DNA of 5,394 nucleotides from Oligoflexia bacterium (GTDB lineage Bacteria; Myxococcota_A; UBA796; UBA2385), in assembly GCA_013152105.1 (NCBI GenBank), contig JAADHA010000008.1:2045-7438 (forward strand). The letters are read 5' to 3'. Shown piece after piece: positions 1 through 5,394 of the stretch (position 1 is the stretch's first letter; the number at the start of each line of letters is the position of its first letter). The notes under the pieces are model-generated. The model worked only from the letters and a program-made list of their open reading frames with translations. It had not been told where the DNA came from and made no database searches. Both the position numbers and the translations under genes were made by a program.

Positions 1-353
1 AGCCAGGTCGACGCTTGTTCCTGGTCGATTGGGCTGCCCAGCTCGTCAGCCAGCATGCAGAGCGCGTCGCCAGGGTTCTCGGCGACCTGGGCCGACGCTT
101 CGTCGGGGTGCAGCACCGAGCGCTCGAAGAGCCCGCCTGGGGCGGCGAGGTGCCAGCCGTCGGACAGGTCGTCCGCACTCAGCGTGGCCGGTCCCGGGTC
201 CCGACGTTCGGTCAACTCGACACAGACCTGGGCGTCCGCGGCGTCGTCTGTGGGCTCAGCGACCAGGATCTGATCGACGATGCCTGCGCCACGGGTCGGG
301 TGGATCAGGACATCCCCAGGGCACAGGCTGGCGGTGTTGTGGATCGGAAGCAC
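1..353 (-). CDS. Partial acidic protein with possible CarD/Tudor-like N-terminal domain
   Basis: The minus strand is open from a stop at 389-387 to the left edge, giving 117 complete codons from the GTG at 353-351; the C-terminus lies outside the window. The reading is convincingly protein-like: about 80% G/C at third codon positions in the first 40 codons, and many Asp/Glu, whereas the overlapping plus frames are Arg-rich. Residues 12-26 (PGDVLIHPTRGAGIV) resemble the small beta-barrel opening of CarD/CdnL/TRCF RNA-polymerase-interacting domains and other SH3/Tudor-like modules. After an acidic stretch, residues 84-117 look helical, with NPGDAL and a following LADELGSPI segment. Only a weak GGGA lies 6 nt before the GTG, but no other standard start is available in this frame. 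A transcription-related role is a guess from one short motif. That the gene is real is fairly certain; its function is not. Confidence 0.62.
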   Translation of the reverse strand, partial: MLPIHNTASLCPGDVLIHPTRGAGIVDQILVAEPTDDAADAQVCVELTERRDPGPATLSADDLSDGWHLAAPGGLFERSVLHPDEASAQVAENPGDALCMLADELGSPIDQEQASTW

Positions 354-526
354 GAGCGATCCCAGGGATGTGGCTGTCGAATCCTGTCAACCTCCTGGGT
401 TGGGGAGCCGACTGCCGTGCTGTCGGGGTATACCACGCAGCTCCAAGGCTACAGTCACAGCGCGTATTCGGTCCCGCCAGGAACTCCGGTGCCATGCGCG
501 GGAATGACGCGGTTGTGTCGCGCTCG

Positions 527-548
527 CTCAAGCCAGAACTCAAGCCAG
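527..548 (+). repeat. 10-bp direct repeat CTCAAGCCAG x2, 12-bp period
   Basis: CTCAAGCCAG occurs at 527-536 and again at 539-548, separated by two bases, just before the likely ribosome binding site of the HD gene. It may be a tandem operator half-site or simply chance. If the HD protein started at 494, this would be coded as a short repeated peptide (LKPELKP). Confidence 0.5.
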
Positions 549-552
549 GTGG
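547..552 (+). promoter_or_regulatory. Ribosome binding site of the HD gene
   Basis: AGGTGG ends 7 nt before the ATG at 560. This supports 560 as the start over the in-frame ATG at 494, which has AGGA about 11 nt upstream. The family motif (EIRDPIHG) begins 7 residues after the 560 start, as in other proteins of this family, which settles the choice. Confidence 0.6.
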
Positions 553-559
553 CGGTGCC

Positions 560-1867
560 ATGAAGCGTCCCGACAGCTTCGAGATTCGTGATCCCATCCA
601 TGGCGCGGTCCCTGTACAGGCGGTCGAGCGGGTGGTGGTGGACCACCCCTTTACGCAGCGACTGCGGGGCATTCGCCAGCTTGGCTTTTCGCACCTGCCC
701 TTTCCGGGTGCCACCCACAGTCGCTACTCGCACTCGATCGGCGCCTTCCACCTGGCGGGATCGGCCTTTGACAGCGCCTTTCGAGACGACCCCTTCTCGT
801 CCCCACAGCGCCGGCAGAGCCTGCGGGCTTGCGTCCGGCTGGCCGCGCTCTGCCACGATCTGGGGCACGCGCCCTTTTCTCACGCGGCGGAATTCGCCAT
901 GCCGGCACTTGGCGCCTTGGGGATTGACGCCTACCAGCCTCAGCGTGTGGCGAACCGCGTCGGCCGCCGCGCCACCCATGAAGACTACACCGTCGCCATC
1001 CTCACGCGCTCCGATCTGGCGGCCAGCATCGCGCAGAACTTCGGCTTCCTGCCGCGTCATGTCGCTGCCCTGGTCAGCCCCGATGTGGCGGTCAGCGACG
1101 ACTTCTTTTTCGACCAGGGGCTGGACTACCGGGTCATCCTCTCGCAGATCATCTCCAGCGATCTCGATGTGGACCGCATGGACTACCTCGCGCGTGACTC
1201 GGCCTACACCGGTGCACGCTATGGCGAGATCGACACCGACTGGCTGGTAAGCCACCTTGCCTGGCACGTGGACTCAGGCGACCGGGTCTGCCTGGCCTTG
1301 GAGCGCCAGGCGATCTACGCCTTTGACGACTTCCTCATCGCCCGCTTCCATATGTTCTTGATGGTCTACTTCCACCAGAAGTCGATCGCCTACGAAAAGC
1401 TGCTCGAGCACTATATGGCGGCCGAGGACTGCACCTACGCTCTGCCCGCCGATCTGGACCGCTACCTGCACTTTGATGACGCCCATCTCCTCTGCCACCT
1501 GCGTGCCGCAAGCAGCGAGTGGGCGCGGCGGATCGTGGAGCGGCGCCCCTACAAGATGGTGGTGGAGTCCCACGGCAGGGTCGACCAGGTCGATCTCAGC
1601 GACCAGCGCCAGCGCCTTGTGGGTGGGGGCCTCGACGTGATGGAGGCCAGCACCCGCAGCGTGCTGACGCGCGGTCTCAAGGCGGGCCAGCCGCCGATCT
1701 ACGTGATCGATCATCCTCGCGGACTGCCGACCCGTGTCATCCCGATGGACCAGGCCACGACCATCTTCGATCGCTACCAGGACGAGCACTGCATCCACCG
1801 GCTCTACGTCCCTCGCGAGGACCTGGAGCTTGCCAGCACATTGTTGGGGGGCGTGCCCGGATCCTAG
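560..1867 (+). CDS. HD-domain phosphohydrolase, dGTPase/SAMHD1-like (COG1078 type)
   Basis: This is a 435-residue cytoplasmic HD-superfamily enzyme of the class that includes SAMHD1, bacterial dGTPases and the YdhJ/YwfO group. Residues 8-14 (EIRDPIH) form the usual N-terminal entry. The metal ligands can be placed by analogy with SAMHD1: H58 in RYSHSIG (55-61), H99-D100 in LCHDLGHAPFSH (97-108), and D205 in DLDVDRMDYLARD (201-213). THEDYT (139-144) corresponds to the accessory catalytic His motif. The C-terminal 230 residues match the family in length and have no extra domain. Known members remove triphosphate from dNTPs or hydrolyse related phosphoesters; the substrate here cannot be read from the sequence. 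All key residues are present, so it should be active. It is transcribed alone, divergent from the left-edge gene and convergent with the Nfu gene, whose stop lies only 4 nt away. The start is discussed under its ribosome binding site. Confidence 0.9.
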   Translation: MKRPDSFEIRDPIHGAVPVQAVERVVVDHPFTQRLRGIRQLGFSHLPFPGATHSRYSHSIGAFHLAGSAFDSAFRDDPFSSPQRRQSLRACVRLAALCHDLGHAPFSHAAEFAMPALGALGIDAYQPQRVANRVGRRATHEDYTVAILTRSDLAASIAQNFGFLPRHVAALVSPDVAVSDDFFFDQGLDYRVILSQIISSDLDVDRMDYLARDSAYTGARYGEIDTDWLVSHLAWHVDSGDRVCLALERQAIYAFDDFLIARFHMFLMVYFHQKSIAYEKLLEHYMAAEDCTYALPADLDRYLHFDDAHLLCHLRAASSEWARRIVERRPYKMVVESHGRVDQVDLSDQRQRLVGGGLDVMEASTRSVLTRGLKAGQPPIYVIDHPRGLPTRVIPMDQATTIFDRYQDEHCIHRLYVPREDLELASTLLGGVPGS

Positions 1868-1890
1868 ACTGCTAGACCTGCGCCACGCCC
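1849..1890. other. Possible hairpin spanning the convergent stop codons
   Basis: GGGCGTG (1849-1855) is the exact reverse complement of CACGCCC (1884-1890), giving a 7-bp stem around a 28-nt loop that holds both stop codons. Inside the loop, CTAG-ACTG-CTAG (1864-1875) is a second small inverted repeat, and each CTAG contains one gene's TAG stop. No T-run follows on either strand, so it is not a canonical intrinsic terminator. It could serve both convergent transcripts, or it could be chance in GC-rich DNA. Confidence 0.25.
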
Positions 1891-2486
1891 TCTACTTCGG
1901 GGATCTCTTCCATCAGCAGGGCTTCAATGCCCATCTTGAGGGTCGCGGTCGCGCTGGGGCACGACCCGCAGGCGCCGATCATGCGCAGGTGGACGATGCC
2001 GGCTTCGAAGCCGACGTAGGTGACGTCGCCGCCGTCCTGGGCCAGGGCCGGGCGGATGTCTTCCTCGATCAGGGTCAGGATGCGCTTCTCGACTTCGCTG
2101 TGGTCGTCGCCGACGGGTCCCACCCGGGTGTCGAAGACGGCCATCTCGCCGGACCACACGAATTCACGCAGGGCTCGCTTGATGAGCGGCACGATATCGG
2201 GCCAGCGCGCGTCTTCGAGCTTGCGCACCGTGACGAAACGGGGGGCGATAAGGACCAGCTCGACGCCCCCGATCTCCAGCAGCCGGGCGGCGAGGGGCGA
2301 GTCGGTCTGCGCCGTCGCGGCGTCACTGTATTCGTAGGTTCCGACGGGGACAAGCGCCTCTTCCAGGCGGAACATCAGGGCGTCGGGGTTGGGGGTTGGC
2401 ACCGTGCTGACCGTGATGGCCTGGATCTGTGCTTCGTGTTGCTGGTCGAGGGAGACCGTGGAGCGCTGGGACGTGTTGGGCTGCAT
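1872..2486 (-). CDS. NifU/Nfu-type iron-sulfur cluster carrier (Nfu_N + NifU C-terminal domain)
   Basis: This 204-residue cytoplasmic protein assembles or hands on Fe-S clusters to client enzymes. Residues about 23-112 form an Nfu N-terminal domain, recognised by the TPNPDALMF motif (31-39), the family's typical entry (TPNPNSLKF-like). Residues about 131-200 form the NifU-like domain, with DGGDV (151-155) and the cluster-binding CxxC in GACGSCPSA (C173, C176). Two such protomers normally share one [4Fe-4S] cluster through these cysteines. The first 20 residues are polar and may be a flexible tail. The ATG at 2486-2484 has a good GGAGAG ribosome binding site 5 nt upstream. The frame stays open to 2654, but that extension is Arg/Pro-rich and runs through the intergenic region, so I reject it. 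The architecture resembles eukaryotic NFU1 more than E. coli NfuA, whose N-terminal domain is A-type-like. It is monocistronic as far as visible, with no isc or suf genes beside it. Confidence 0.93.
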   Translation of the reverse strand: MQPNTSQRSTVSLDQQHEAQIQAITVSTVPTPNPDALMFRLEEALVPVGTYEYSDAATAQTDSPLAARLLEIGGVELVLIAPRFVTVRKLEDARWPDIVPLIKRALREFVWSGEMAVFDTRVGPVGDDHSEVEKRILTLIEEDIRPALAQDGGDVTYVGFEAGIVHLRMIGACGSCPSATATLKMGIEALLMEEIPEVEGVAQV

Positions 2487-2491
2487 GAAGT

Positions 2492-2507
2492 CTCTCCGAC
2501 TGGTCGG
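2492..2507 (-). promoter_or_regulatory. Ribosome binding site of the Nfu gene, overlapped by a short palindrome
   Basis: On the minus strand GGAGAG (2497-2492) lies 5 nt before the ATG and fixes the start. The palindrome CCGAC-TG-GTCGG (2496-2507) overlaps its upstream edge by two bases. As RNA the 2-nt loop is too tight for a stable full stem, so this is more likely a protein site or chance than a translational switch. Confidence 0.5.
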
Positions 2508-2661
2508 GGACGGGGCGGTGGTGTGAGGGCCAAACCTAACCACCCGGGGCCGTTGGCACAGGCCGCCGCAGGGCAGGCAGGCGAGCGGGCGGCGGGAACG
2601 GATTAAGTGCCCCCGTCGGTCGCCGTGAAGCGGTGGCCTCGTCCCAGCCCTCACGCGCCCC

Positions 2662-2666
2662 AGGAG
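2662..2666 (+). promoter_or_regulatory. Ribosome binding site of the acyl-CoA dehydrogenase gene
   Basis: AGGAG ends 5 nt before the ATG at 2672. The frame is open further upstream to 2633, but the strong site and the family-typical opening (MSVTFQLSDEQQALR) make 2672 the start. Confidence 0.75.
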
Positions 2667-2671
2667 CCCGT

Positions 2672-3810
2672 ATGTCCGTCACCTTCCAGCTCTCCGATGA
2701 GCAGCAGGCGCTTCGCGCCCTCGCCCATGAATTCGCCACCAACGAGATCCGCCCGGTGGCGGCCCACCACGACCAGACCGGCGAGTTTCCGTGGGACGTA
2801 CTGGCCAAGGCGCACGAACTGGGCCTGATGAACACCCACATCCCGATGGAGTACGGCGGCCTCGAGGGATCCTGATCGGCGAAGAGCTCGCCTGGGGCTG
2901 CTCGGGTATCGGCACGGCGATGGAGGCCAACGGCCTGGCGCAGCAGCCGGTCATCCTTGGGGCCACCGATGCGCTCAAGAAGAAGTACCTCGAGCCGATG
3001 ACCGAAGAACTCCAGATGTGCGCCTACGCGGTGACCGAGCCGGGCGCGGGCTCAGATGTCCAGGCCCTGAGCACGACCGCCGTCCGGAAGGGCGACAAGT
3101 ACGTCATCAACGGCAACAAGATGTGGATCACCAACGCCGGGGTTGCAAAGTGGTTCTTCGTCGTCGCGCTGACCGACACCGAGAAGCGCGCGCGCGGTGG
3201 CATGACGGCCTTCATCGTGGATGCCGACTGGCCGGGGGTCACGGTCCACAAAAAGGAACAGAACCTGGGCCAGCGGGCCAGTGACACGCGGGCCATCACC
3301 TTTGAAGATGTCGAAGTCCCCGCCGAGAACGTGGTCGGCGTAGAGGGCGACGGCTGGAAGCTGGCGATGGCTGCCTTCGACTACACCCGGCCGGCCGTGG
3401 CCAGCGGGGCGGTCGGCGTGGCCAGGGCCGCGATGGAGTACGCCATGCAGTACGCGATGGAGCGCAAGGCATTTGGCAAGCCGATCTTCAGCCACCAGGC
3501 GATCAGCTTCATGATCGCCGAGATGGCCATGAACATCGACGCGGGGCGCCTGTTGTGCTGGCAGGCCGGCGAGATGAAGGATCGCGGTGTGCGCAACACC
3601 ATGCAGAGCTCCTTCGCCAAGGCCTTCTGCGCGGACATGTGCATGAAGGTCTGCACCGACGCAGTACAGGTCTTCGGCGGCTACGGCTACAACTGCGAGT
3701 ACCCGGTCGAGAAGCTGATGCGCGACGCCAAGATCTTCCAGATCTACGAGGGAACCAGCCAGATCCAGCGCCTGATCATCGGCCGCGAGCTGTTCGTGCG
3801 CGGGCGCTGA
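2672..3810 (+). pseudogene. Acyl-CoA dehydrogenase, medium-chain type, frameshifted near 2861-2875
   Basis: Acyl-CoA dehydrogenases are soluble FAD enzymes that introduce the alpha,beta double bond into acyl-CoA in beta-oxidation and pass electrons to ETF. Frame one (2672-2875) gives 67 residues of the N-terminal helical domain up to YGGL, then reads EGS and a TGA. The protein resumes in another frame at about 2869 (ILIGEELAWGCSG) and runs to the TGA at 3808-3810. The second part carries both family signatures, AVTEPGAGSDV (in 3028-3060) and QVFGGYGYNCEYPVEKLMRD (near 3667-3726). It also has the catalytic Glu (codon 3748-3750, in YEGTSQIQ) at the medium-chain-enzyme position. From memory of human ACADM, seven residues lie between the GGL and (C)LISEEL; only 5 nt remain here, about 16 nt too few, so a conserved loop is lost as well as the frame. 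Codon use on both sides is normal, so the lesion is recent or is a sequencing/assembly error. If the sequence is right, no full-length enzyme is made. Confidence 0.85.
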
Positions 3811-3874
3811 TCGGCGGCCGGATCCTCGCCATTTCCGATGCCCTGAAGATGGCCGTCGAGGTAGGGTGCTGCCG
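3811..3874 (+). other. Short intergenic spacer, probably within an operon
   Basis: These 64 bp lie between the dehydrogenase stop and the epimerase start. The spacer ends in AGGTAGGG (3859-3866), which supplies a ribosome binding site 8 nt before the ATG at 3875. I see no terminator hairpin with a T-run and no clear promoter, so read-through from the upstream gene is likely. Confidence 0.5.
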
Positions 3875-4879
3875 ATGAAGGTACTCGTCACCGGAGCCAC
3901 CGGCTTCATTGGGGCCAACGTCGTGCGCCACCTGCTGGCGCGCGGCGATCAGGTTCGCTGCCTGGTGCGCAAGCCCAACGCCCTGCTCGATGGGCTGGAT
4001 GTCGAGCTGTCGACGGCACCCCTCGTCCCTCGCGAGCCGTCTGAGCTGGCCGAGCTGCTCGCCGCGGTGGACGGCTGCGAGGGGATCTTCCACATCGCCG
4101 GGGTGTACGAGAACGGCCCGGCCGCTCGACGGAAGATGCGCGATGTCCACGTCTACGGCACGCGCGCGCTCTGCGATGTGGCGGTGCGGGCGGGGGTCCG
4201 GCGCCTGGTGCTGTGCAGCTCCTCGGTCACGGTCGGCTTCGGCAGCCGCGACGCGCCGGGCGACGAGGACACGCCGCTTGACCCCACGCCGGTCTACGGC
4301 AGCACCGGTCCCCTGCGCTGGTACTACGACACCAAGTTCCAGGCAGAAGAGCTGGCGACTGGCTGGGGGGGTGTCGAGGTCGTGGTGGTGAACCCCGACT
4401 TCGTGGTCGGCGCCTTTGATATCAAGCCGACCAGCGGGCAGCTCATCCTGACCATGGCGCGGCACTGGTTGCCCGTCTATCCGCTGGGTGGCAAGTGCTT
4501 CATCGACGCCGATGACTGCGCGGTCGCGCACCTGGCGGCGATGGACCGTGGCCTGCCTGGACGCCGCTACCTGCTGGGCAACGAGAACCTCAGCTACCGC
4601 GAGATGATGGGCTTGGTGGCCCAGGTCGTGGGACGGCGCCCGCCCATCCTGCCGCTCAGCACGGCCGCCTTGCGGGTGGGGGCGGCTGGCCTGGACCTGC
4701 TGGCCGCTTTGAAGCCCCACGGCGCTGAGCGCCCCGACCGCCGGGTGCTCCTCAGCATGCAGGAAGCACGCTATCGCAGCGGCGCGCGGGCCCGGCGGGA
4801 GCTCGGCATGCCGGCGACGCCGCTCCGCGACTCGATCGACAAGGCGTACCGGTGGTTTTGCGACCAGGGCTACTGTTGA
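3875..4879 (+). CDS. Extended short-chain dehydrogenase / NAD(P)-dependent epimerase (HpnA / dihydroflavonol-reductase-like)
   Basis: This 334-residue Rossmann-fold oxidoreductase belongs to the extended SDR group. It opens directly into the nucleotide-binding motif TGATGFIG (6-13). A basic pair after the second strand (R32, K33) is often linked to NADP(H) preference. HIAGVY (73-78) fits the conserved post-beta-4 region. Catalytic residues are visible as the Ser cluster S115-S117 (LCSSSV) and Y150xxxK154 (YYDTK). NPDFVVGAFDIKPT (173-186) is the family's substrate-loop region (NPSxxVGPxDxxPT in relatives), and the length is normal. The closest remembered pattern is the hopanoid-associated epimerase HpnA and dihydroflavonol-4-reductase-like proteins, but no hopanoid gene is nearby, so I assign no symbol or substrate. 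A GTG at 3866 is an alternative start; the ATG is preferred because MKVLVTG is the usual N-terminus. It lies 64 bp after the dehydrogenase and its end overlaps the next gene, which suggests co-transcription. Confidence 0.88.
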   Translation: MKVLVTGATGFIGANVVRHLLARGDQVRCLVRKPNALLDGLDVELSTAPLVPREPSELAELLAAVDGCEGIFHIAGVYENGPAARRKMRDVHVYGTRALCDVAVRAGVRRLVLCSSSVTVGFGSRDAPGDEDTPLDPTPVYGSTGPLRWYYDTKFQAEELATGWGGVEVVVVNPDFVVGAFDIKPTSGQLILTMARHWLPVYPLGGKCFIDADDCAVAHLAAMDRGLPGRRYLLGNENLSYREMMGLVAQVVGRRPPILPLSTAALRVGAAGLDLLAALKPHGAERPDRRVLLSMQEARYRSGARARRELGMPATPLRDSIDKAYRWFCDQGYC

Positions 4880-5394
4880 CCGTGCTGTACTGGGCGCTCG
4901 GCCTGGGCCTGGCGGCGCTGGTGGGGTGCCCGGCCGAACAACTCGGGGTGGAGCTTCCTCGGGGCGGTCCTGACGCGATCTCCCAGGAAGATCTGCGCCG
5001 AGACACCTGGCTGCTGGCCCGGGCCAGCGCCCACACGACAAGCCCGAACCAGGCTGGCGCGGTCATCGCGCAGCGGCTGTCCCAGATGCGCCTGCTGCCC
5101 GCCTTCGGAGGCGAGTGGACGCGAACCACAGGGGGTGGGCTGGCGGTCTGTGGGCGCAAGGACGGCGTACAGAAGTCGGTGCTGCTGGTCGTCGCCCAGG
5201 GCGACCCCACCACCGTCGACGGGGCCTTGGCCTGGGCCGGCCTGGTCAGCCTGGCCAAGGGCTGGGACCAGCCCGGTCAGCCCACCAGGACCCGGGTCCT
5301 GTGTGCCATCACACCGCCGTTGGAAGGCGCCTGGCCGCCGCCGTGGCTACCCGTACCGGCCGACCAGGTGACCGCGGTCGCGGTCCTCTCCAGC
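4852..5394 (+). CDS. Partial lipoprotein with a degenerate M28-peptidase-like domain
   Basis: The frame is open from the end of the epimerase gene to the right edge (181 codons from the chosen GTG) and continues beyond. The N-terminus is a type II signal peptide: Arg at position 4, a hydrophobic run at 7-24, and lipobox LVGC with the lipidated Cys at 26. The next residue is Pro, not Asp, so outer-membrane sorting is expected in a Gram-negative. GTG 4852 is chosen because it has AAGG 7 nt upstream and supplies the basic residue; TTG 4858, TTG 4876 (TTGA overlap with the stop) and GTG 4882 are alternatives. Residues 45-90 (helix, AGAVIAQRLSQMRLLPAFGGEW) and 98-137 (VCGRKDG, VLLVVAQGD, DGALAWAGLVSLAKG) follow the order of M28 aminopeptidases. 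The positions where that family has zinc-binding His and Asp carry Gln and Ala/Trp. It would thus be a non-catalytic relative; the family match is inference, the lipoprotein call is firm. Confidence 0.68.
   Translation, partial: MVLRPGLLLTVLYWALGLGLAALVGCPAEQLGVELPRGGPDAISQEDLRRDTWLLARASAHTTSPNQAGAVIAQRLSQMRLLPAFGGEWTRTTGGGLAVCGRKDGVQKSVLLVVAQGDPTTVDGALAWAGLVSLAKGWDQPGQPTRTRVLCAITPPLEGAWPPPWLPVPADQVTAVAVLSS

Larger units (their letters stand above)
354..559. promoter_or_regulatory. Divergent intergenic region between the left-edge gene and the HD gene
   Basis: This 206-bp stretch separates two divergently transcribed genes, so it should carry a promoter for each. I find no convincing paired -35/-10 sites. 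On the minus strand there is a perfect TTGACA (390-385) directly after a perfect AGGAGG (396-391), but no -10-like hexamer at the expected distance. On the plus strand TATACC (429-434) could be a -10, but it lacks a partner 16-18 nt upstream. A 10-bp direct repeat lies at 527-548. All three plus-strand frames are partly open here, as is common at this GC content. The HD reading frame extends upstream through the region without a stop, but the Arg-rich translation upstream does not look like protein. Confidence 0.4.
2487..2671. promoter_or_regulatory. Divergent intergenic region between the Nfu and acyl-CoA dehydrogenase genes
   Basis: These 185 bp must hold the promoters of both the minus-strand Nfu gene and the plus-strand dehydrogenase operon. 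I see no convincing sigma-70 pair. TTGGCA (plus strand, near 2554) is a fair -35 without a matching -10, and the only AT-rich spots are around CCAAACCTAACC (near 2531-2542) and GGATTAAGT (near 2600). A GC-rich stretch of GGCAGGCAGGCGAGCGGGCGG type lies between them. No small ORF looks real. Confidence 0.4.

Noticed and set aside
362..390. Minus-strand sigma-70 promoter at TTGACA
   Set aside because: The -35 is perfect, but no acceptable -10 lies 15-19 nt downstream, and a start there would leave almost no leader before the GTG at 353.
29..559. Upstream extension of the HD reading frame (177 extra codons)
   Set aside because: The extension is Arg/Pro-rich, runs antisense to the convincing left-edge gene and precedes a good ribosome binding site and family-typical start at 560.
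15..563. 182-codon plus-strand open frame
   Set aside because: It is the mirror frame of the minus-strand gene at 1-353. The minus-strand reading has better amino-acid composition and a domain-like motif.
455..1267. 270-codon minus-strand open frame opposite the HD gene
   Set aside because: It lies antisense to intact HD catalytic motifs and has no motif or start signal of its own.
2487..2654. N-terminal extension of the Nfu protein by 56 codons
   Set aside because: It lacks a supporting ribosome binding site, is Arg/Pro/Cys-rich and unlike the family, whereas the ATG at 2486 has GGAGAG 5 nt upstream.
2861..2875. Programmed ribosomal frameshift in the acyl-CoA dehydrogenase
   Set aside because: There is no slippery heptamer, and conserved loop residues appear to be missing as well as the frame, which a programmed shift would not explain.
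3776..5041. 421-codon open frame on the minus strand opposite the epimerase gene
   Set aside because: It is antisense to a well-recognised SDR gene and to the dehydrogenase end. Its translation is Arg/Ala/His-rich with no recognisable motif, as expected for a shadow frame in GC-rich DNA.

Overview
The window is a GC-rich (about two-thirds G+C by eye), densely coded bacterial segment. It has no RNA gene, insertion sequence, CRISPR array or phage signature that I can recognise. The lipoprotein-type signal peptide with a non-Asp residue after the cysteine, the mitochondrial-MCAD-like acyl-CoA dehydrogenase and the Nfu_N+NifU protein fit a high-GC Gram-negative, for example a myxobacterium-like or other former deltaproteobacterial lineage. 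That placement is an inference and could be wrong.

Layout from left to right: (1) a minus-strand gene runs off the left edge; its N-terminus reads like an acidic protein starting with a small CarD/Tudor-like domain (1-353). (2) A 206-bp divergent intergenic region follows. (3) A complete plus-strand HD-domain phosphohydrolase of the dGTPase/SAMHD1-like class (560-1867) comes next. (4) A convergent minus-strand NifU/Nfu-type iron-sulfur carrier gene (1872-2486) has its stop only 4 nt from that of the HD gene. (5) A 185-bp divergent intergenic region follows. (6) A plus-strand medium-chain-type acyl-CoA dehydrogenase gene (2672-3810) is broken by a frameshift and about 16 missing nucleotides at 2861-2872. 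(7) An extended short-chain dehydrogenase/epimerase (3875-4879) follows. (8) A lipoprotein gene overlaps its end and runs off the right edge (4852-5394); its body looks like an M28-type peptidase fold without the zinc ligands.

Genes 6 to 8 share a strand, with a 64-bp gap and then an overlap, so they probably form one transcription unit. A shared pathway is not evident: beta-oxidation or acyl-CoA chemistry plus an NAD(P)-dependent reductase/epimerase is plausible but unproven. The HD enzyme (nucleotide pool or other phosphoester hydrolysis) and the Nfu protein (Fe-S cluster delivery) are housekeeping-type functions and appear to be independent units.

The points most worth a second look are the acyl-CoA dehydrogenase lesion, which sits exactly on a back-to-back CTCGAG-GGATCC sequence, and the apparently zinc-less M28-like lipoprotein. 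I see no clear evidence of a wholly new multi-gene system.
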